Notes under the pieces: model-generated
Told to the model about the DNA's origin: nothing
Database searches by the model: none
What the model saw: only the letters and a program-made list of their open reading frames with translations
In this document: positions 53,766-62,757 of the stretch, one piece after another
Layout of the letters: each line of letters opens with the position of its first letter
How positions within the stretch are numbered: position 1 is the stretch's first letter
Translations under genes and position numbers: made by a program
DNA from: Halorientalis marina
GTDB lineage: Archaea; Halobacteriota; Halobacteria; Halobacteriales; Haloarculaceae
Assembly: GCF_023028345.1 (NCBI RefSeq)
Contig: NZ_CP095490.1
Coordinates: forward strand, 1-64,000
Direction of reading: 5' to 3'
DNA: 64,000 bases

Positions 53766-53977
53766 ATATGTTCTCAGAATGCCGCGATAATTAATTGTAT
53801 GGGGTGTCGATATCCTTTTTCATTAAGCCGGGGCGAAACGTCTGTCGGATACGACTAGCTGTCTTTAGAAAGTGTCCGGCACGCCCCCGTGACTCCAAAC
53901 AGTGTCAGTTTCATCTCTTCGCACGCCTGGCGCGTGCTAGCGACGTCAATCTGAGCCTCGTCCAATCCCAGGTGAAT

Positions 53978-55672
53978 TTATTCTTGGTCGATTAATATAT
54001 CACTGTATTTATTTTTCAGGGTTTTTTTGTTATACTTACCGGCTAGCGAGGTGGGGATTTGGTCTTCGATTATGACCTCTTCCGGCATCCACCACTCTTT
54101 GATTTCACCCTGGTCGACGTACTCGGTGAGGTGTTCGCGCAGTCGCCCTTCGAGGTCGTCGGGCGCGCCGCCCTCGTCAAGTGTTACTATAACGATGGGT
54201 CGCTCGTTCCACTCCTCGTGTTTCGCGGCGACCACTACCGCATCGTCGATTTCCGGGTGATCGGTTAGACAGTTCTCCAGGATTGGCGTTGGGATCCACT
54301 CACCTCCGCTTTTGATCGCATCCTTGAGCCGATCCTGTACACGGATATTCGCCCGGTCGTCGATGGTTGCGAGGTCACCCGTTTTCATGTATCCGTCTTC
54401 AGTTTTCGCTTCGGCCGACTTCTCGGGCATCTTCCAGTACCTGTCGGTACTCCAGGGGGATTTGAAACAGATTTCACCGACGGTTTCGCCGTCCCAGGGA
54501 ACCGCCTCGCCGTTCTCCGGATCGCGGAGTTTGATGTCGACGCCGGGGACGGGGTAGCCGGCGACCGAGTTCTTGTACTCGAGAAGTTCCTCCGGATCCA
54601 TTTTTGCCTCGGCGTTTCGGAGCTGGTGTTGCAGGTTGCTGGTGAATTGTGATCCCGACTCGGTTGCACCGTACATCTGTGATGTGGTCGCACCAAGTCC
54701 TTCGAGCGTCTGCATCAGATCCTTCGACGGTTTCTGTCCAGCAAACTTGACGTGGAGTTGGTCGAGGTCGATGTCCGTTCCGGCCGAGCGACGATCCTCT
54801 ATCGTATCCGCGATTCGCTTGAACAACGTGGCAACGCCTTCGGTGAATGACACTGTTTCCGAGACGATGAGGTCCGTCAGGTTGTCCGGGTACTCGACAC
54901 CTGGAATCACGAGCTTTGCACCTGCAGCTGGTGCGATCGCCCAGAAGAGCCACCCGTAGTGGTAGCTGGGCGGGACCATCAACAAGGAATCCTGTGGTCC
55001 CAGGCCGTTCGACGCGACGTGGCCCAGCGCAGTGAGCACCACGTGTCTGTGATCGTGGGCGATCATCTTCGGGCGCCCTGTCGTTCCGGAGGTCCAGGCC
55101 AAAATCGCAGCAGTCCGCTCGTCGACCTCCGGCCAGTCGTACTCCGACTCCACCTGTTCGAGGAGGTCATCCAGATAAGCAACGTTGTCGAGTTCCGTCT
55201 CATGATCGTCGCCCGCACGATCGACGACGATGATCCTGTACGCCGCCGGATCCCCGAGGGCCGATTCTAGCGACGGGAGGAGATCGGCCGAGACGAAAAT
55301 GACATCCAGCGGCGCGTGACTCTCGATGTGTTCGATGCAGAACCGCTGGTGATCCATCGGGAGTTCGTAGTTCATCGTACAGGGAGTCGCCCCGACGTTA
55401 CTGATCGCGTATACCAATTCGTAGTACCGCCGCGTCGAGTGTCCATACAGTCCGACGACGTCACCCGGACTGATTCCAAGGTCGTCCGCGAGATTCGCAA
55501 TTCGTTTCGTTCTATTCCACATCTGGCGATACGTGACCCGATCGACCCCATCGGGCGTGTCTGTGATTACCTCGGTATCACCGTGTGCTCGAGCGGCGTT
55601 TTTCAGGAAAATCCTGGTATTTAGCGGCGCATCTGCTGTCGTTCCTTGCAGTCCTTCTACCTCTTTCTGCAT
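53978..55672 (-). CDS. AMP-dependent acyl-CoA synthetase/ligase
   Basis: A 564-residue ligase of the acyl/aryl-CoA synthetase family. The P-loop region AAILAWTSGTTGRPKMIAHD is at about 188-207. PPSYHYGWLFWAIAPAAGAK and QMYGATESGSQFTSNLQ (A5-like motif) follow, then GYMKTGDLATIDDRANIRVQ and the hinge DRLKDAIKSGGEWI. The catalytic C-terminal Lys is in SLAGKYNKKTLKNKY. It would activate a carboxylate from the island's pathway. A TTTTATC box (minus strand, about 55696-55703) lies about 25 bases upstream. The dead gene at 20041 is of the same broad family but a different lineage. Confidence 0.92.
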   Translation of the reverse strand: MQKEVEGLQGTTADAPLNTRIFLKNAARAHGDTEVITDTPDGVDRVTYRQMWNRTKRIANLADDLGISPGDVVGLYGHSTRRYYELVYAISNVGATPCTMNYELPMDHQRFCIEHIESHAPLDVIFVSADLLPSLESALGDPAAYRIIVVDRAGDDHETELDNVAYLDDLLEQVESEYDWPEVDERTAAILAWTSGTTGRPKMIAHDHRHVVLTALGHVASNGLGPQDSLLMVPPSYHYGWLFWAIAPAAGAKLVIPGVEYPDNLTDLIVSETVSFTEGVATLFKRIADTIEDRRSAGTDIDLDQLHVKFAGQKPSKDLMQTLEGLGATTSQMYGATESGSQFTSNLQHQLRNAEAKMDPEELLEYKNSVAGYPVPGVDIKLRDPENGEAVPWDGETVGEICFKSPWSTDRYWKMPEKSAEAKTEDGYMKTGDLATIDDRANIRVQDRLKDAIKSGGEWIPTPILENCLTDHPEIDDAVVVAAKHEEWNERPIVIVTLDEGGAPDDLEGRLREHLTEYVDQGEIKEWWMPEEVIIEDQIPTSLAGKYNKKTLKNKYSDILIDQE

Positions 55673-55782
55673 ATACGTCCTTGATTGGGGAGTATGATAA
55701 AACCATCCGTGTTCCCCCCCTCAGGACCGTCGGTGTTCGTGCTGCGAAACTATGATGTCGATTGCGGCACGTGTTTGAATCG

Positions 55783-56586
55783 ATGGTAGATGCTACCATA
55801 GACGTAATCCCCCGAGGAACCGTGCGGATGGACCGAAACTTCCACGCCGAGGCGTCGACGATCGCAACGCAGTCCGATCCGAATCCCGATCTGGAACTGG
55901 TCGATGCTGCGGTCTATAACTTAGTAATTGACCATCCCGATGGAACGATCCTGTGGGATACCGGCTGCCATCCCGAGGCCGGTGACGGACACTGGCCGGG
56001 GGGATTGTACGACGCATTTCCAGCGATCGACGCACATCAACACAGACTGGACGACGACCTCGCCGAGGCAGGCTACGACATCGGGGAGATCGACTACGTC
56101 ATCCAGAGTCACCTGCACATGGATCACGCAGGCGGACTCGAGTTTTTCGACGGCACGGACACGCCGATCTTCGTTCATGAAGCGGAACTGAAATACGCAT
56201 ACTTCAGCGCGAAGACCGGTGAAGGCAACGCCGGGTACGTACTCGATGACTTCGATCACGACCTCAACTGGAATGTTATCTACCGCGATAACGTGGCACC
56301 GTTCGAGGATATCGAGTTCCTTCACCTGCCCGGGCACACCCCTGGCCTCCTCGGACTCAGGGTGGAACTCGAGGACGCTGGGACACTGATTTTCACCAGC
56401 GACCTCGCTGACTCGGCAGATAACTACGAGCGCATGCAACCGATGGGGCCGGGATTGATTTGGGACCGGCGGTCATGGTTTGATAGCCTTCGTCGGATTC
56501 ACGACCTCGAACGCAGGACCGATGCCGAAGTCGTCTTCGGTCACGATACGGACCAGATCGAAGCCGTCGGCGATGGGTGGTCCTGA
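55783..56586 (+). CDS. Metallo-beta-lactamase fold hydrolase (lactonase-like)
   Basis: A 267-residue MBL-fold protein from the ATG at 55783; the in-frame TTG at 55762 is less likely. The dinuclear metal motif SHLHMDHAGGLEFF is near residue 112, the next His in LPGHTPGLLGLRVEL near 185, the bridging Asp in FTSDLADSADNYERM near 205 and a last His in VFGHDTDQIEAV near 252. This arrangement is that of AHL lactonases and related lactone hydrolases. In the island it could open a lactone or cleave an ester intermediate (inference). Confidence 0.88.
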   Translation: MVDATIDVIPRGTVRMDRNFHAEASTIATQSDPNPDLELVDAAVYNLVIDHPDGTILWDTGCHPEAGDGHWPGGLYDAFPAIDAHQHRLDDDLAEAGYDIGEIDYVIQSHLHMDHAGGLEFFDGTDTPIFVHEAELKYAYFSAKTGEGNAGYVLDDFDHDLNWNVIYRDNVAPFEDIEFLHLPGHTPGLLGLRVELEDAGTLIFTSDLADSADNYERMQPMGPGLIWDRRSWFDSLRRIHDLERRTDAEVVFGHDTDQIEAVGDGWS

Positions 56587-56758
56587 ACGAGAGGGGGTGG
56601 CATGCCCACCCGAATCGGCCAAATCGTGAGCGTGTCGCGTCGTCGTACTGTTAGAAAAATTACTTTTTCACGTCTGCCACGTACCACAGGGTGTCGGTTC
56701 CAGCCGCAGTGTCTGGGAGGTCGTTCCAAGTGGCCGCTGTCTGTGATTTCTTCTATCA

Positions 56759-56777
56759 GTCCGACATATTATCGGGA
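56759..56777. promoter_or_regulatory. IclR-like half-site pair and promoter before the ABC operon
   Basis: GTCCGACATATTATCGGGA resembles the operator at 42558 but with two extra central bases. A TATA-like ACTATATACT follows at 56820-56829. The rest of the 320-base gap (56587-56906) shows no gene. Confidence 0.35.
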
Positions 56778-56906
56778 TAAAACTGTTCCACTCGACCGGT
56801 GGATGTTGTCGTGTACCAAAACTATATACTACTGGACACACATCAGTCCAAATAGCACGAAAAATGAACTTTAGGAAATCAAGAATGCCCGGAGAAAATA
56901 ATCTTC

Positions 56907-57731
56907 ATGGCGAGTAAAGAGTCCAATAAAGGTGGTGGATTTTCATCTATAATTCCAAAAATACCACAAAAGGACATTATAATCTTCGTAAGCTCGCTGT
57001 CGGCCCTGGTCGTGGCCTGGGCGGTTTCTTCGAACGTGTTCAATCTGACGGAGGCGATCTCGTCGCCGGCGCTGGTGGCAGCGGAGACGTACGCACTGGT
57101 CAACAGTGGTGATTGGGTCGTCCACGTGTTCGACACAACCCGTCGCGTCGTCTATGGGTTTCTGTTCACAATCTTCATCGGAACTATTCTGGGCATCGCA
57201 ATGGGCGTGAGCAAGTTCTGGAGGGTGGTCCTGCAGGACTACATCACTGTTGGACTGGCGTTGCCATCGCTGTTTGCAGCCGTCTTCGCGGCGATGGCAT
57301 TCGGTTTGAGCGACGTAACGCCCGTGGTGGCGGGAGCCGTCATTTCGTTCCCGTTCGTGACGCAGGGTATCTACGAAGGTGTCAAAGATATTGACAACGA
57401 TCTGATCGAAATGGCGGATTCGTTCAACGTTTCCCGGCGCCGGGTTATCGTGCGGATCATTGTCAGAGGGGTTATGCCCGAGTGGTTCGCCGGCGCTCGG
57501 TACGCCTTCGCGATTTGCTGGAAGATAACGACGCTGGCGGAACTGATCGTCGCAACCTCCGGTGTCGGGTACGTCATCCGACGCAACATGGACGCGTTGG
57601 ACTTGACCGGTGTGATCGTGTGGACGTTGCTTTTCACCGTATTGGTGATGCTGATAGAGTATGGGATATTCCGACAACTCGAGAAGCGAATGTTCGCCTG
57701 GAGACAAGAAACGACAGTGGGCTGGTCATGA
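56907..57731 (+). CDS. ABC transporter permease (SsuC/TauC-like), first copy
   Basis: A 274-residue inner membrane permease with about six helices. The coupling motif EAA--G appears as DNDLIEMADSFNVSRRRVIV, followed by GVMPEWFAGARYAFAICWK (the conserved loop). It is of the nitrate/sulfonate/taurine importer group, like the binding protein at 42803. Its stop codon overlaps the ATPase start by four bases. The polar leader SKESNKGGGFSS is cytoplasmic. Confidence 0.92.
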   Translation: MASKESNKGGGFSSIIPKIPQKDIIIFVSSLSALVVAWAVSSNVFNLTEAISSPALVAAETYALVNSGDWVVHVFDTTRRVVYGFLFTIFIGTILGIAMGVSKFWRVVLQDYITVGLALPSLFAAVFAAMAFGLSDVTPVVAGAVISFPFVTQGIYEGVKDIDNDLIEMADSFNVSRRRVIVRIIVRGVMPEWFAGARYAFAICWKITTLAELIVATSGVGYVIRRNMDALDLTGVIVWTLLFTVLVMLIEYGIFRQLEKRMFAWRQETTVGWS

Positions 57732-58522
57732 CTATGAGCACGGACAAATTCACGCGCGGTGACGGAACGCGACGTACGAGCGAAACGGCCGCGATTCACA
57801 TAGACGATTTGACCAAGGTCTACGACACACCTCGCGGAGAGGAACTCGTCTTCGAGGACCTTTCGGCCTCCATCGAGGCGGGGAGCTTTACGAGTGTGAT
57901 CGGGCGATCGGGCAGTGGCAAATCAACGCTTTTGAGCATAATGAACGGCACCGTCTCGGCCACATCGGGGAGCATCTACTTCGAACAGGGGGGCGAGCAG
58001 GCAGAATCGGCCGAGATCGGTCAGGTATTCCAGGAGCCGCGGCTGCTACCGTGGGAATCGTGCAAAGACAATATCGAACTCGTAAACGAGAACAACGATG
58101 CGTATACCGACGAGACGGCCCAGGAGTTACTCGATCTGGTAGGGCTATCGGAACACTACGACAAGTACCCGACCGAACTGTCCGGTGGGCAACAACAGCG
58201 AGTTGGCATCGCCAGGGCTCTCAGTATCTCACCGGACATCCTGTTGATGGACGAACCGTTCAGCAATCTCGACGAACTCACGGCAAAGAACATGCGAGAC
58301 GAAATCATCGAAATATGGCGTGAACTCCAGAAAACCGTGGTGTTTGTGACACACGACATCACCGAAGCGATCCAGTTGTCGGACCGTATCCTGATGATGG
58401 GCGGCGGGGAGATTTATTGTGATCTTTCGGTTCCTCTCTCTCGGCCACGTGATGTTACAAGTAACGAGTTCGCGTCCTTCCGCCAAGAGGCCGTAGCGAA
58501 GTTCGAGGAGATACAGGAGTAG
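57728..58522 (+). CDS. ABC transporter ATP-binding protein (SsuB/TauB-like)
   Basis: A 264-residue ABC ATPase. Walker A GRSGSGKSTL is near residue 60, the Q-loop in QVFQEPRLLPWESCKDNIEL near 100, signature ELSGGQQQRVGIARALSISP near 155, Walker B DILLMDEPFSNLDELT near 175 and the H-loop in VVFVTHDITEAIQLSD near 207. It overlaps the upstream permease gene (ATGA) and is two bases from the next permease gene, so the three are one operon. It drives import of the island's substrate. Confidence 0.94.
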   Translation: MTMSTDKFTRGDGTRRTSETAAIHIDDLTKVYDTPRGEELVFEDLSASIEAGSFTSVIGRSGSGKSTLLSIMNGTVSATSGSIYFEQGGEQAESAEIGQVFQEPRLLPWESCKDNIELVNENNDAYTDETAQELLDLVGLSEHYDKYPTELSGGQQQRVGIARALSISPDILLMDEPFSNLDELTAKNMRDEIIEIWRELQKTVVFVTHDITEAIQLSDRILMMGGGEIYCDLSVPLSRPRDVTSNEFASFRQEAVAKFEEIQE

Positions 58523-58523
58523 T

Positions 58524-59354
58524 ATGTTGCTAAAATATATCCGGGGAACTGCTGCCGGCTGGCAGGGATTTTCCATCCCTCGAAACACCTTGGTATACCG
58601 TGCGATCGGCGTCGGAGGCGGGGTCGTACTGTGGTATCTGATCGCGTTCACGTTCCCCGAGAACCTGCTGCCCTATCCTCAACAGGTCATTTCCGCCGCG
58701 GTCGATCTGTTCCGGACGGATCGGGTCCTCTTCCACGTCGGCGCCACGCTACGCCGAACAGTGCTGGCATTCGGCGGATCGTTCCTGATCGGTGGCGCAG
58801 TCGGTGTATTAATGGGGACGAGCAGCATCGGTCGGCGGTTCCTCATCCCGCACGTCCTCATCTGGTTTTCCGTCCCTGCCGTCGCCGCCGCCGCGATGAC
58901 GACGCTTATGTTCGGGTACGGTGAGCTGGCGATTCTCGCTTCGACTGTCGTTATCACGTTCCCGTACATCGCGGTGAACGTGTGGAAAGGCGTCGAAAGC
59001 ATCGATTCCGAACTGGTCGAGATGAGTTCCTCCTACGGGGTGTCGACAAAACGAACCCTGCTTCGAGTAATCGTGCGCGATACGGCCCCGAGTTTGTTCA
59101 GCGCTTCCCGGTTCGGTCTCGCTATTTCCTGGAAGATTGTCACTGTCGCAGAAATGTTCGCGGCCGACAACGGCGTCGGGCAGAAGATCATCGGCACGTA
59201 CGAACTGTTCAGATTCGAGCAGACGTGGGCGTGGGCGTTCATATTCATGTTCATCATCCTCTTGCTCGAATACTGTCTGTTCAAGCCGCTCGAACGGCGA
59301 GTCTTCGACTATCGCCAGGACGCCGACTTCACCCAGCTCGGCGGTGGCAGGTAG
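58524..59354 (+). CDS. ABC transporter permease (SsuC/TauC-like), second copy
   Basis: A 276-residue permease of the same family as that at 56907. LRRTVLAFGGSFLIGGAVGV precedes SIDSELVEMSSSYGVSTKRT (coupling motif) and PSLFSASRFGLAISWKIVTV. The two permeases are clearly diverged, so the membrane part is probably a heterodimer. It lies two bases after the ATPase stop. The tail ends ADFTQLGGGR. Confidence 0.92.
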   Translation: MLLKYIRGTAAGWQGFSIPRNTLVYRAIGVGGGVVLWYLIAFTFPENLLPYPQQVISAAVDLFRTDRVLFHVGATLRRTVLAFGGSFLIGGAVGVLMGTSSIGRRFLIPHVLIWFSVPAVAAAAMTTLMFGYGELAILASTVVITFPYIAVNVWKGVESIDSELVEMSSSYGVSTKRTLLRVIVRDTAPSLFSASRFGLAISWKIVTVAEMFAADNGVGQKIIGTYELFRFEQTWAWAFIFMFIILLLEYCLFKPLERRVFDYRQDADFTQLGGGR

Positions 59355-60046
59355 CCACGGTTGGATTCGGTCTGCTTCACACGGAACACCTCTCATAGAT
59401 CGATCTCGACTTAACATCGATGATACAGTTATGCAGTCAGAAAACATATAGTATATTACAGCAATCGAAAGCAATAATATTTATTATAGTATTTCGGCCC
59501 GCCAGTCTGGGGCCACTCGTGGAGAACAAGATCGTCACGCCTGCGTAGACGCCGGCGCTTTTCAGAAATATCCGGACGGGGAAAGCGATGTCATCCACTC
59601 TCTCTCGAGCTGTCGGCGGTTGTTCAAAGGATCAAAAGTGGGTCGTCACAACCACGTTCCAGCGATCTTGGCTGTCAAATCGGTTCTAAAGCGTTTACCG
59701 CTGGGCTGGGAAGGTGGCGGGGATTGGATTATCCCGTGGTCTGCATCGATCAAAGGGAGTATCTCCACTGTTGGTGCGTGAGCCGCGTATTTTTACGCCG
59801 CAGCTCATGGCCCGCGGTCGAATTCTCCGGAGTAGAGGGCTAAACTTTCGCTGGGCGCAGTCGTCTAAGGCGGTGAGCAGTTAAGTACTGATTCGAGGGT
59901 TGCGCGACTCCAGTCACGCAAAACATTTTTATCAATATTCTTTATATTTAGTGAAATTAGATAGTTAGGGCCCGCTCGGTTCTGGCTGTTCACGTACGAA
60001 CTGGTTGTAGGGTCTTTGGAGAGGGTCCGTTCCGAATCCTGGGATC
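59355..60046. other. Gap without a recognisable gene
   Basis: About 690 bases after the ABC operon. An AT-rich stretch lies at 59450-59490, and short coding-like shreds on both strands cannot be joined. I see no gene or repeat I can support. Confidence 0.4.
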
Positions 60047-60385
60047 GTGGGCGGCCGGCGACACGCTCGTCGAGGCCGCCGAATCTGTCTCGGCGTCCGG
60101 ATGCCCAACCTCGCGTCGGCGGCGCTCGCGCGGTCCCAAGAACGGTTCGTTGCCGATTGCGCCGACCAGGAGGGAACACTATTCCTGCTCACTTGGGTAC
60201 GTGCCGACTACGACGGCGCGATGGTCCGTGCCCTGCGAGACAAGGGCTGGACCTGTACGGGGTTTGCCGAAACAAGCGAAGCCAGCAACTGCGAGGACAA
60301 GCCGATCCGAAAGCGCTGGAAGTGGCGCTTTCTCTGTCCCGTCGAACAGGTGAAACAGCAATCCACGCTTACCGACTGGATATGA
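60047..60385 (+). pseudogene. Remnant of an unidentified gene
   Basis: The frame has a protein-like stretch from about residue 35 on: SQERFVADCADQEGTLFLLT, YDGAMVRALRDKGWTCTGFA, and a basic WKWRFLCPVEQVKQQSTLTD end at 60385. The upstream part in another frame (60010-60100) gives FRILGSWAAGDTLVEAAESV, which suggests a frameshift near 60100. I do not recognise it. Confidence 0.35.
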
Positions 60386-60530
60386 TCCCGCAGAAATCCG
60401 TCATCGAGGACATTAACGTGGAACGAGATGCTCCACTACACCATCCGGAACGAGTAGGCTCTCACCCCGGTTAGACTCTAAGACAATCCTACAGTCGGTA
60501 GCTGATATCTATTCACCGTGCGGACGAACA

Positions 60531-60703
60531 TGCTCGAGTACATGCACAAGAAAAGCGACGAGAAGATGGAGGCGTTCAACGACCGCATCAAGCGTCACGT
60601 CAGGTTCGAGAAAGAGCGTGACGTACCAGGAGTATTCTGGGTGGGGCGGAGGGTACCTTTGATCGACGTTCCGGCATATCTTGTTCAGGGAGATTGTCGA
60701 TAG
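60531..60703 (+). pseudogene. Unidentified coding scrap
   Basis: MLEYMHKKSDEKMEAFNDRI followed by HVRFEKERDVPGVF and an early TAG at 60701; the next frame continues ILFREIVDRYGTANILLSST. It looks like real but broken coding sequence, perhaps part of the same decayed region as the kinase remnant downstream. Confidence 0.3.
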
Positions 60704-60859
60704 ATACGGCACGGCGAACATTTTGCTGTCGAGCACGTCGGGGCAGTAGGCCCCAAGAAGTTGGTTCGTGACTGCGTGGTGTCTCGTTATTATGAACAGC
60801 ACATTTGGAACGGCGGCGGACGGATGTACAGTACACGTTCCGCTGGATGAGCCTCTGGG

Positions 60860-61217
60860 AGGACAAAAGGCATAGGTGTGATAGCTATAATTACTTCGCC
60901 CTCCAGCGCGTTACCAACATGTTCGGCTACTGCGGTACCGAGTACGACGAAGACGCCGGTGTCATGAAGTATCAACTCGCCTCTGAGGACCCGCTCCAGG
61001 ACGGAGAGAAGACCTTCTACGGCCGCGTCATCCACAAGGCCATCCAATAGTTCGTCAACAAGGTCAAGTCCGTCGCCCTCGGGCTGGGACCGGCGAAACG
61101 CATCAAACTCCTGCTGGGCCCGATCGGCTCCAGGAAGTCCGATTTCAACCGGCAGGTCCGACGCTACTGCGAACATTACACCCACACTGACGAAGGGCAG
61201 ATGTACACGTTCCGGTG
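60860..61217 (+). pseudogene. Remnant of a PrkA-type protein kinase gene
   Basis: The frame reads VTNMFGYCGTEYDEDAGVMK, LQDGEKTFYGRVIHKAIQ, then an in-frame TAG at 61048-61050, then FVNKVKSVALGLGPAKRIKL and the Walker-A-like LLGPIGSRKSDF followed by QVRRYCEHYTHTDEGQMYTF to a TGA. The order fits the start of haloarchaeal PrkA-like serine kinases with a damaged P-loop (GxxGSRKS). A shorter copy of the MYTFRW motif occurs before it near 60830, suggesting rearrangement. Confidence 0.5.
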
Positions 61218-61439
61218 ACTCATCCCTGTTAAGATACACCTTGCCACTTACCTGGTAGAGACAGCGGTATTCGAGATTGCGGGACAGAGCCTCTAAGTCG
61301 CACAAATCCGTAACTGAAAAGCTTGAGATTGCTCATTGCTTATAAAATCAGAATGTCTCGCAAGATGGCTCTACCGCTGTCCTGCGATTTATTTCGGGAG
61401 TGTATGCAGTCGGAGGAAGTCTTATGTGACTAACTGCCG

Positions 61440-61553
61440 TGCTAAATGGTGCCGTGAGCAATGAAGACCTCATCGGACTGCTCATTTCGACACTTGCGTT
61501 CGCGGCCACTACCTTTGGGATAGGTGTTGCCGTTGGGGTCGCGATAGCGTAGT
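61440..61553 (+). CDS. Possible small membrane protein
   Basis: A 37-codon frame starting with GTG. It holds one long hydrophobic helix (LIGLLISTLAFAATTFGIGV) after an acidic start (SNEDL). Small single-helix proteins are common in haloarchaea, but no family is recognised and no clear promoter is seen. The rest of the 61218-61806 gap holds nothing but the promoter of the next gene. Confidence 0.3.
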
Positions 61554-61774
61554 GGTTGATCCGAGCAGTCCTACACGGCTTTTACTGCTCCAGGCCTTGA
61601 ATAGTTATTGCCAGCGGCATCAAGGTGAGAACATCCAACTCACTGTACGTTAGCAGGCAAGTGGAGAGTGCCCACGGATTGTGACTGGCTCCCGCCGGTT
61701 TCGATGTAGCACGATCTCGTCCGCGGTTGGGTCAACGATACACAGGCAGTCTGTAAACAGAAATCCAGAAACAT

Positions 61775-61783
61775 ATTTATATG
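61775..61783 (+). promoter_or_regulatory. TATA box of the HTH/nucleotidyltransferase operon
   Basis: ATTTATATG lies about 24-32 bases before the ATG at 61807, the leaderless spacing. Confidence 0.55.
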
Positions 61784-61806
61784 AATCAGCTCTATAATTT
61801 ACAGAG

Positions 61807-62757
61807 ATGCTGACAAAGGCCAGCCTCGCATTGCTAGACGCGCTTAGCGCTGGACGTGAGGCGGCGCCAGACGAACTCGCGACCGAAACTGGGTATTCGC
61901 AGGATCATATCTACGATGTCCTCGATGGGTTAATCGAGGACGGCTTGCTCAGCGAAGCCCGTGGTTCGAAGAACCGGCGTCTCGTCCGAGTGACTGACCA
62001 TCCAGTCGTCGAGTCGTATCGAAACCTCCGTTCGAATCTCGGGCACGTCGACTGGACTGAGATACTCTCACCAGCGACGCTACGGGTGTGCTGGTACCTC
62101 GACGAACCACGTCGAGTGACCGAGATCGCAGATCGACTCGACATCACCAGACAGGGCGTCCACAACGCGTTGTCACCGCTCAAGCACCGGGCAATGCTGT
62201 CACCGTCTGGGCCCGAATACGCGTTGACCGATGACCTCTCGCCACTGCTGACGTTCGCACGAGAAGCCGTGACCCACGAACATCGCTCGCGAGTTCGAGA
62301 ACTCGCTCCGAGTGCGACTGTCGAGTGGTGCGACCCGAAGCGAGCACTCGTTCGCGTCCAGACGTCCGAGGATACGACCGCACTAGAGTCGGCCGCTGAG
62401 TGGCGGGTGACTGGACTCGCACGATTCCAGGAGTACGGCTTGCAGTTCTTCCTCGCCGGTGAACCCGCGTTCTGGTACGCCCCGGATGAAGACCTCACGC
62501 CCTCGGAGGTCGTGTGCCACACCCTCGTCCTCGATAGCGGTTCGCGACGCGTCAGTTATTCGATGCTATTGATCGAGAAACTGGATATCGACCAGGAAAC
62601 CCTCATAGAAACGGCAACGTGGTACGATCTGGAGACAGCGGTGGCCGCGATGTACCGACCCCTTCACGGAGACTTCGAGGTCTCCGAGGACCTCCCGATC
62701 TTCCTCCCGAGCGAATCAGAATTTAGCGCTCTCAAAGAGCAGTACGGTGTCTCATGA
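61807..62757 (+). CDS. Two-HTH winged-helix regulator paired with a nucleotidyltransferase
   Basis: A 316-residue protein with two helix-turn-helix regions. The first is at about residues 5-60 (AAPDELATETGYSQDHIYDV). The second is at about 95-140 (VTEIADRLDITRQGVHNALS) and resembles MarR/ArsR-type domains. A C-terminal part of about 170 residues (WRVTGLARFQEYGLQFFLAG) I do not recognise. Its stop overlaps the next gene's ATG by four bases. The pairing recalls AbiE-type systems, in which an HTH protein (AbiEi) antagonises and represses a nucleotidyltransferase (AbiEii). That comparison rests on gene order and the partner's motif. Confidence 0.75.
   Translation: MLTKASLALLDALSAGREAAPDELATETGYSQDHIYDVLDGLIEDGLLSEARGSKNRRLVRVTDHPVVESYRNLRSNLGHVDWTEILSPATLRVCWYLDEPRRVTEIADRLDITRQGVHNALSPLKHRAMLSPSGPEYALTDDLSPLLTFAREAVTHEHRSRVRELAPSATVEWCDPKRALVRVQTSEDTTALESAAEWRVTGLARFQEYGLQFFLAGEPAFWYAPDEDLTPSEVVCHTLVLDSGSRRVSYSMLLIEKLDIDQETLIETATWYDLETAVAAMYRPLHGDFEVSEDLPIFLPSESEFSALKEQYGVS

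Noticed and set aside
60790-61305. A 171-codon open frame on the minus strand
   Set aside because: It is antisense to the PrkA-like remnant, which has recognisable kinase-type motifs; the minus-strand peptide has none.
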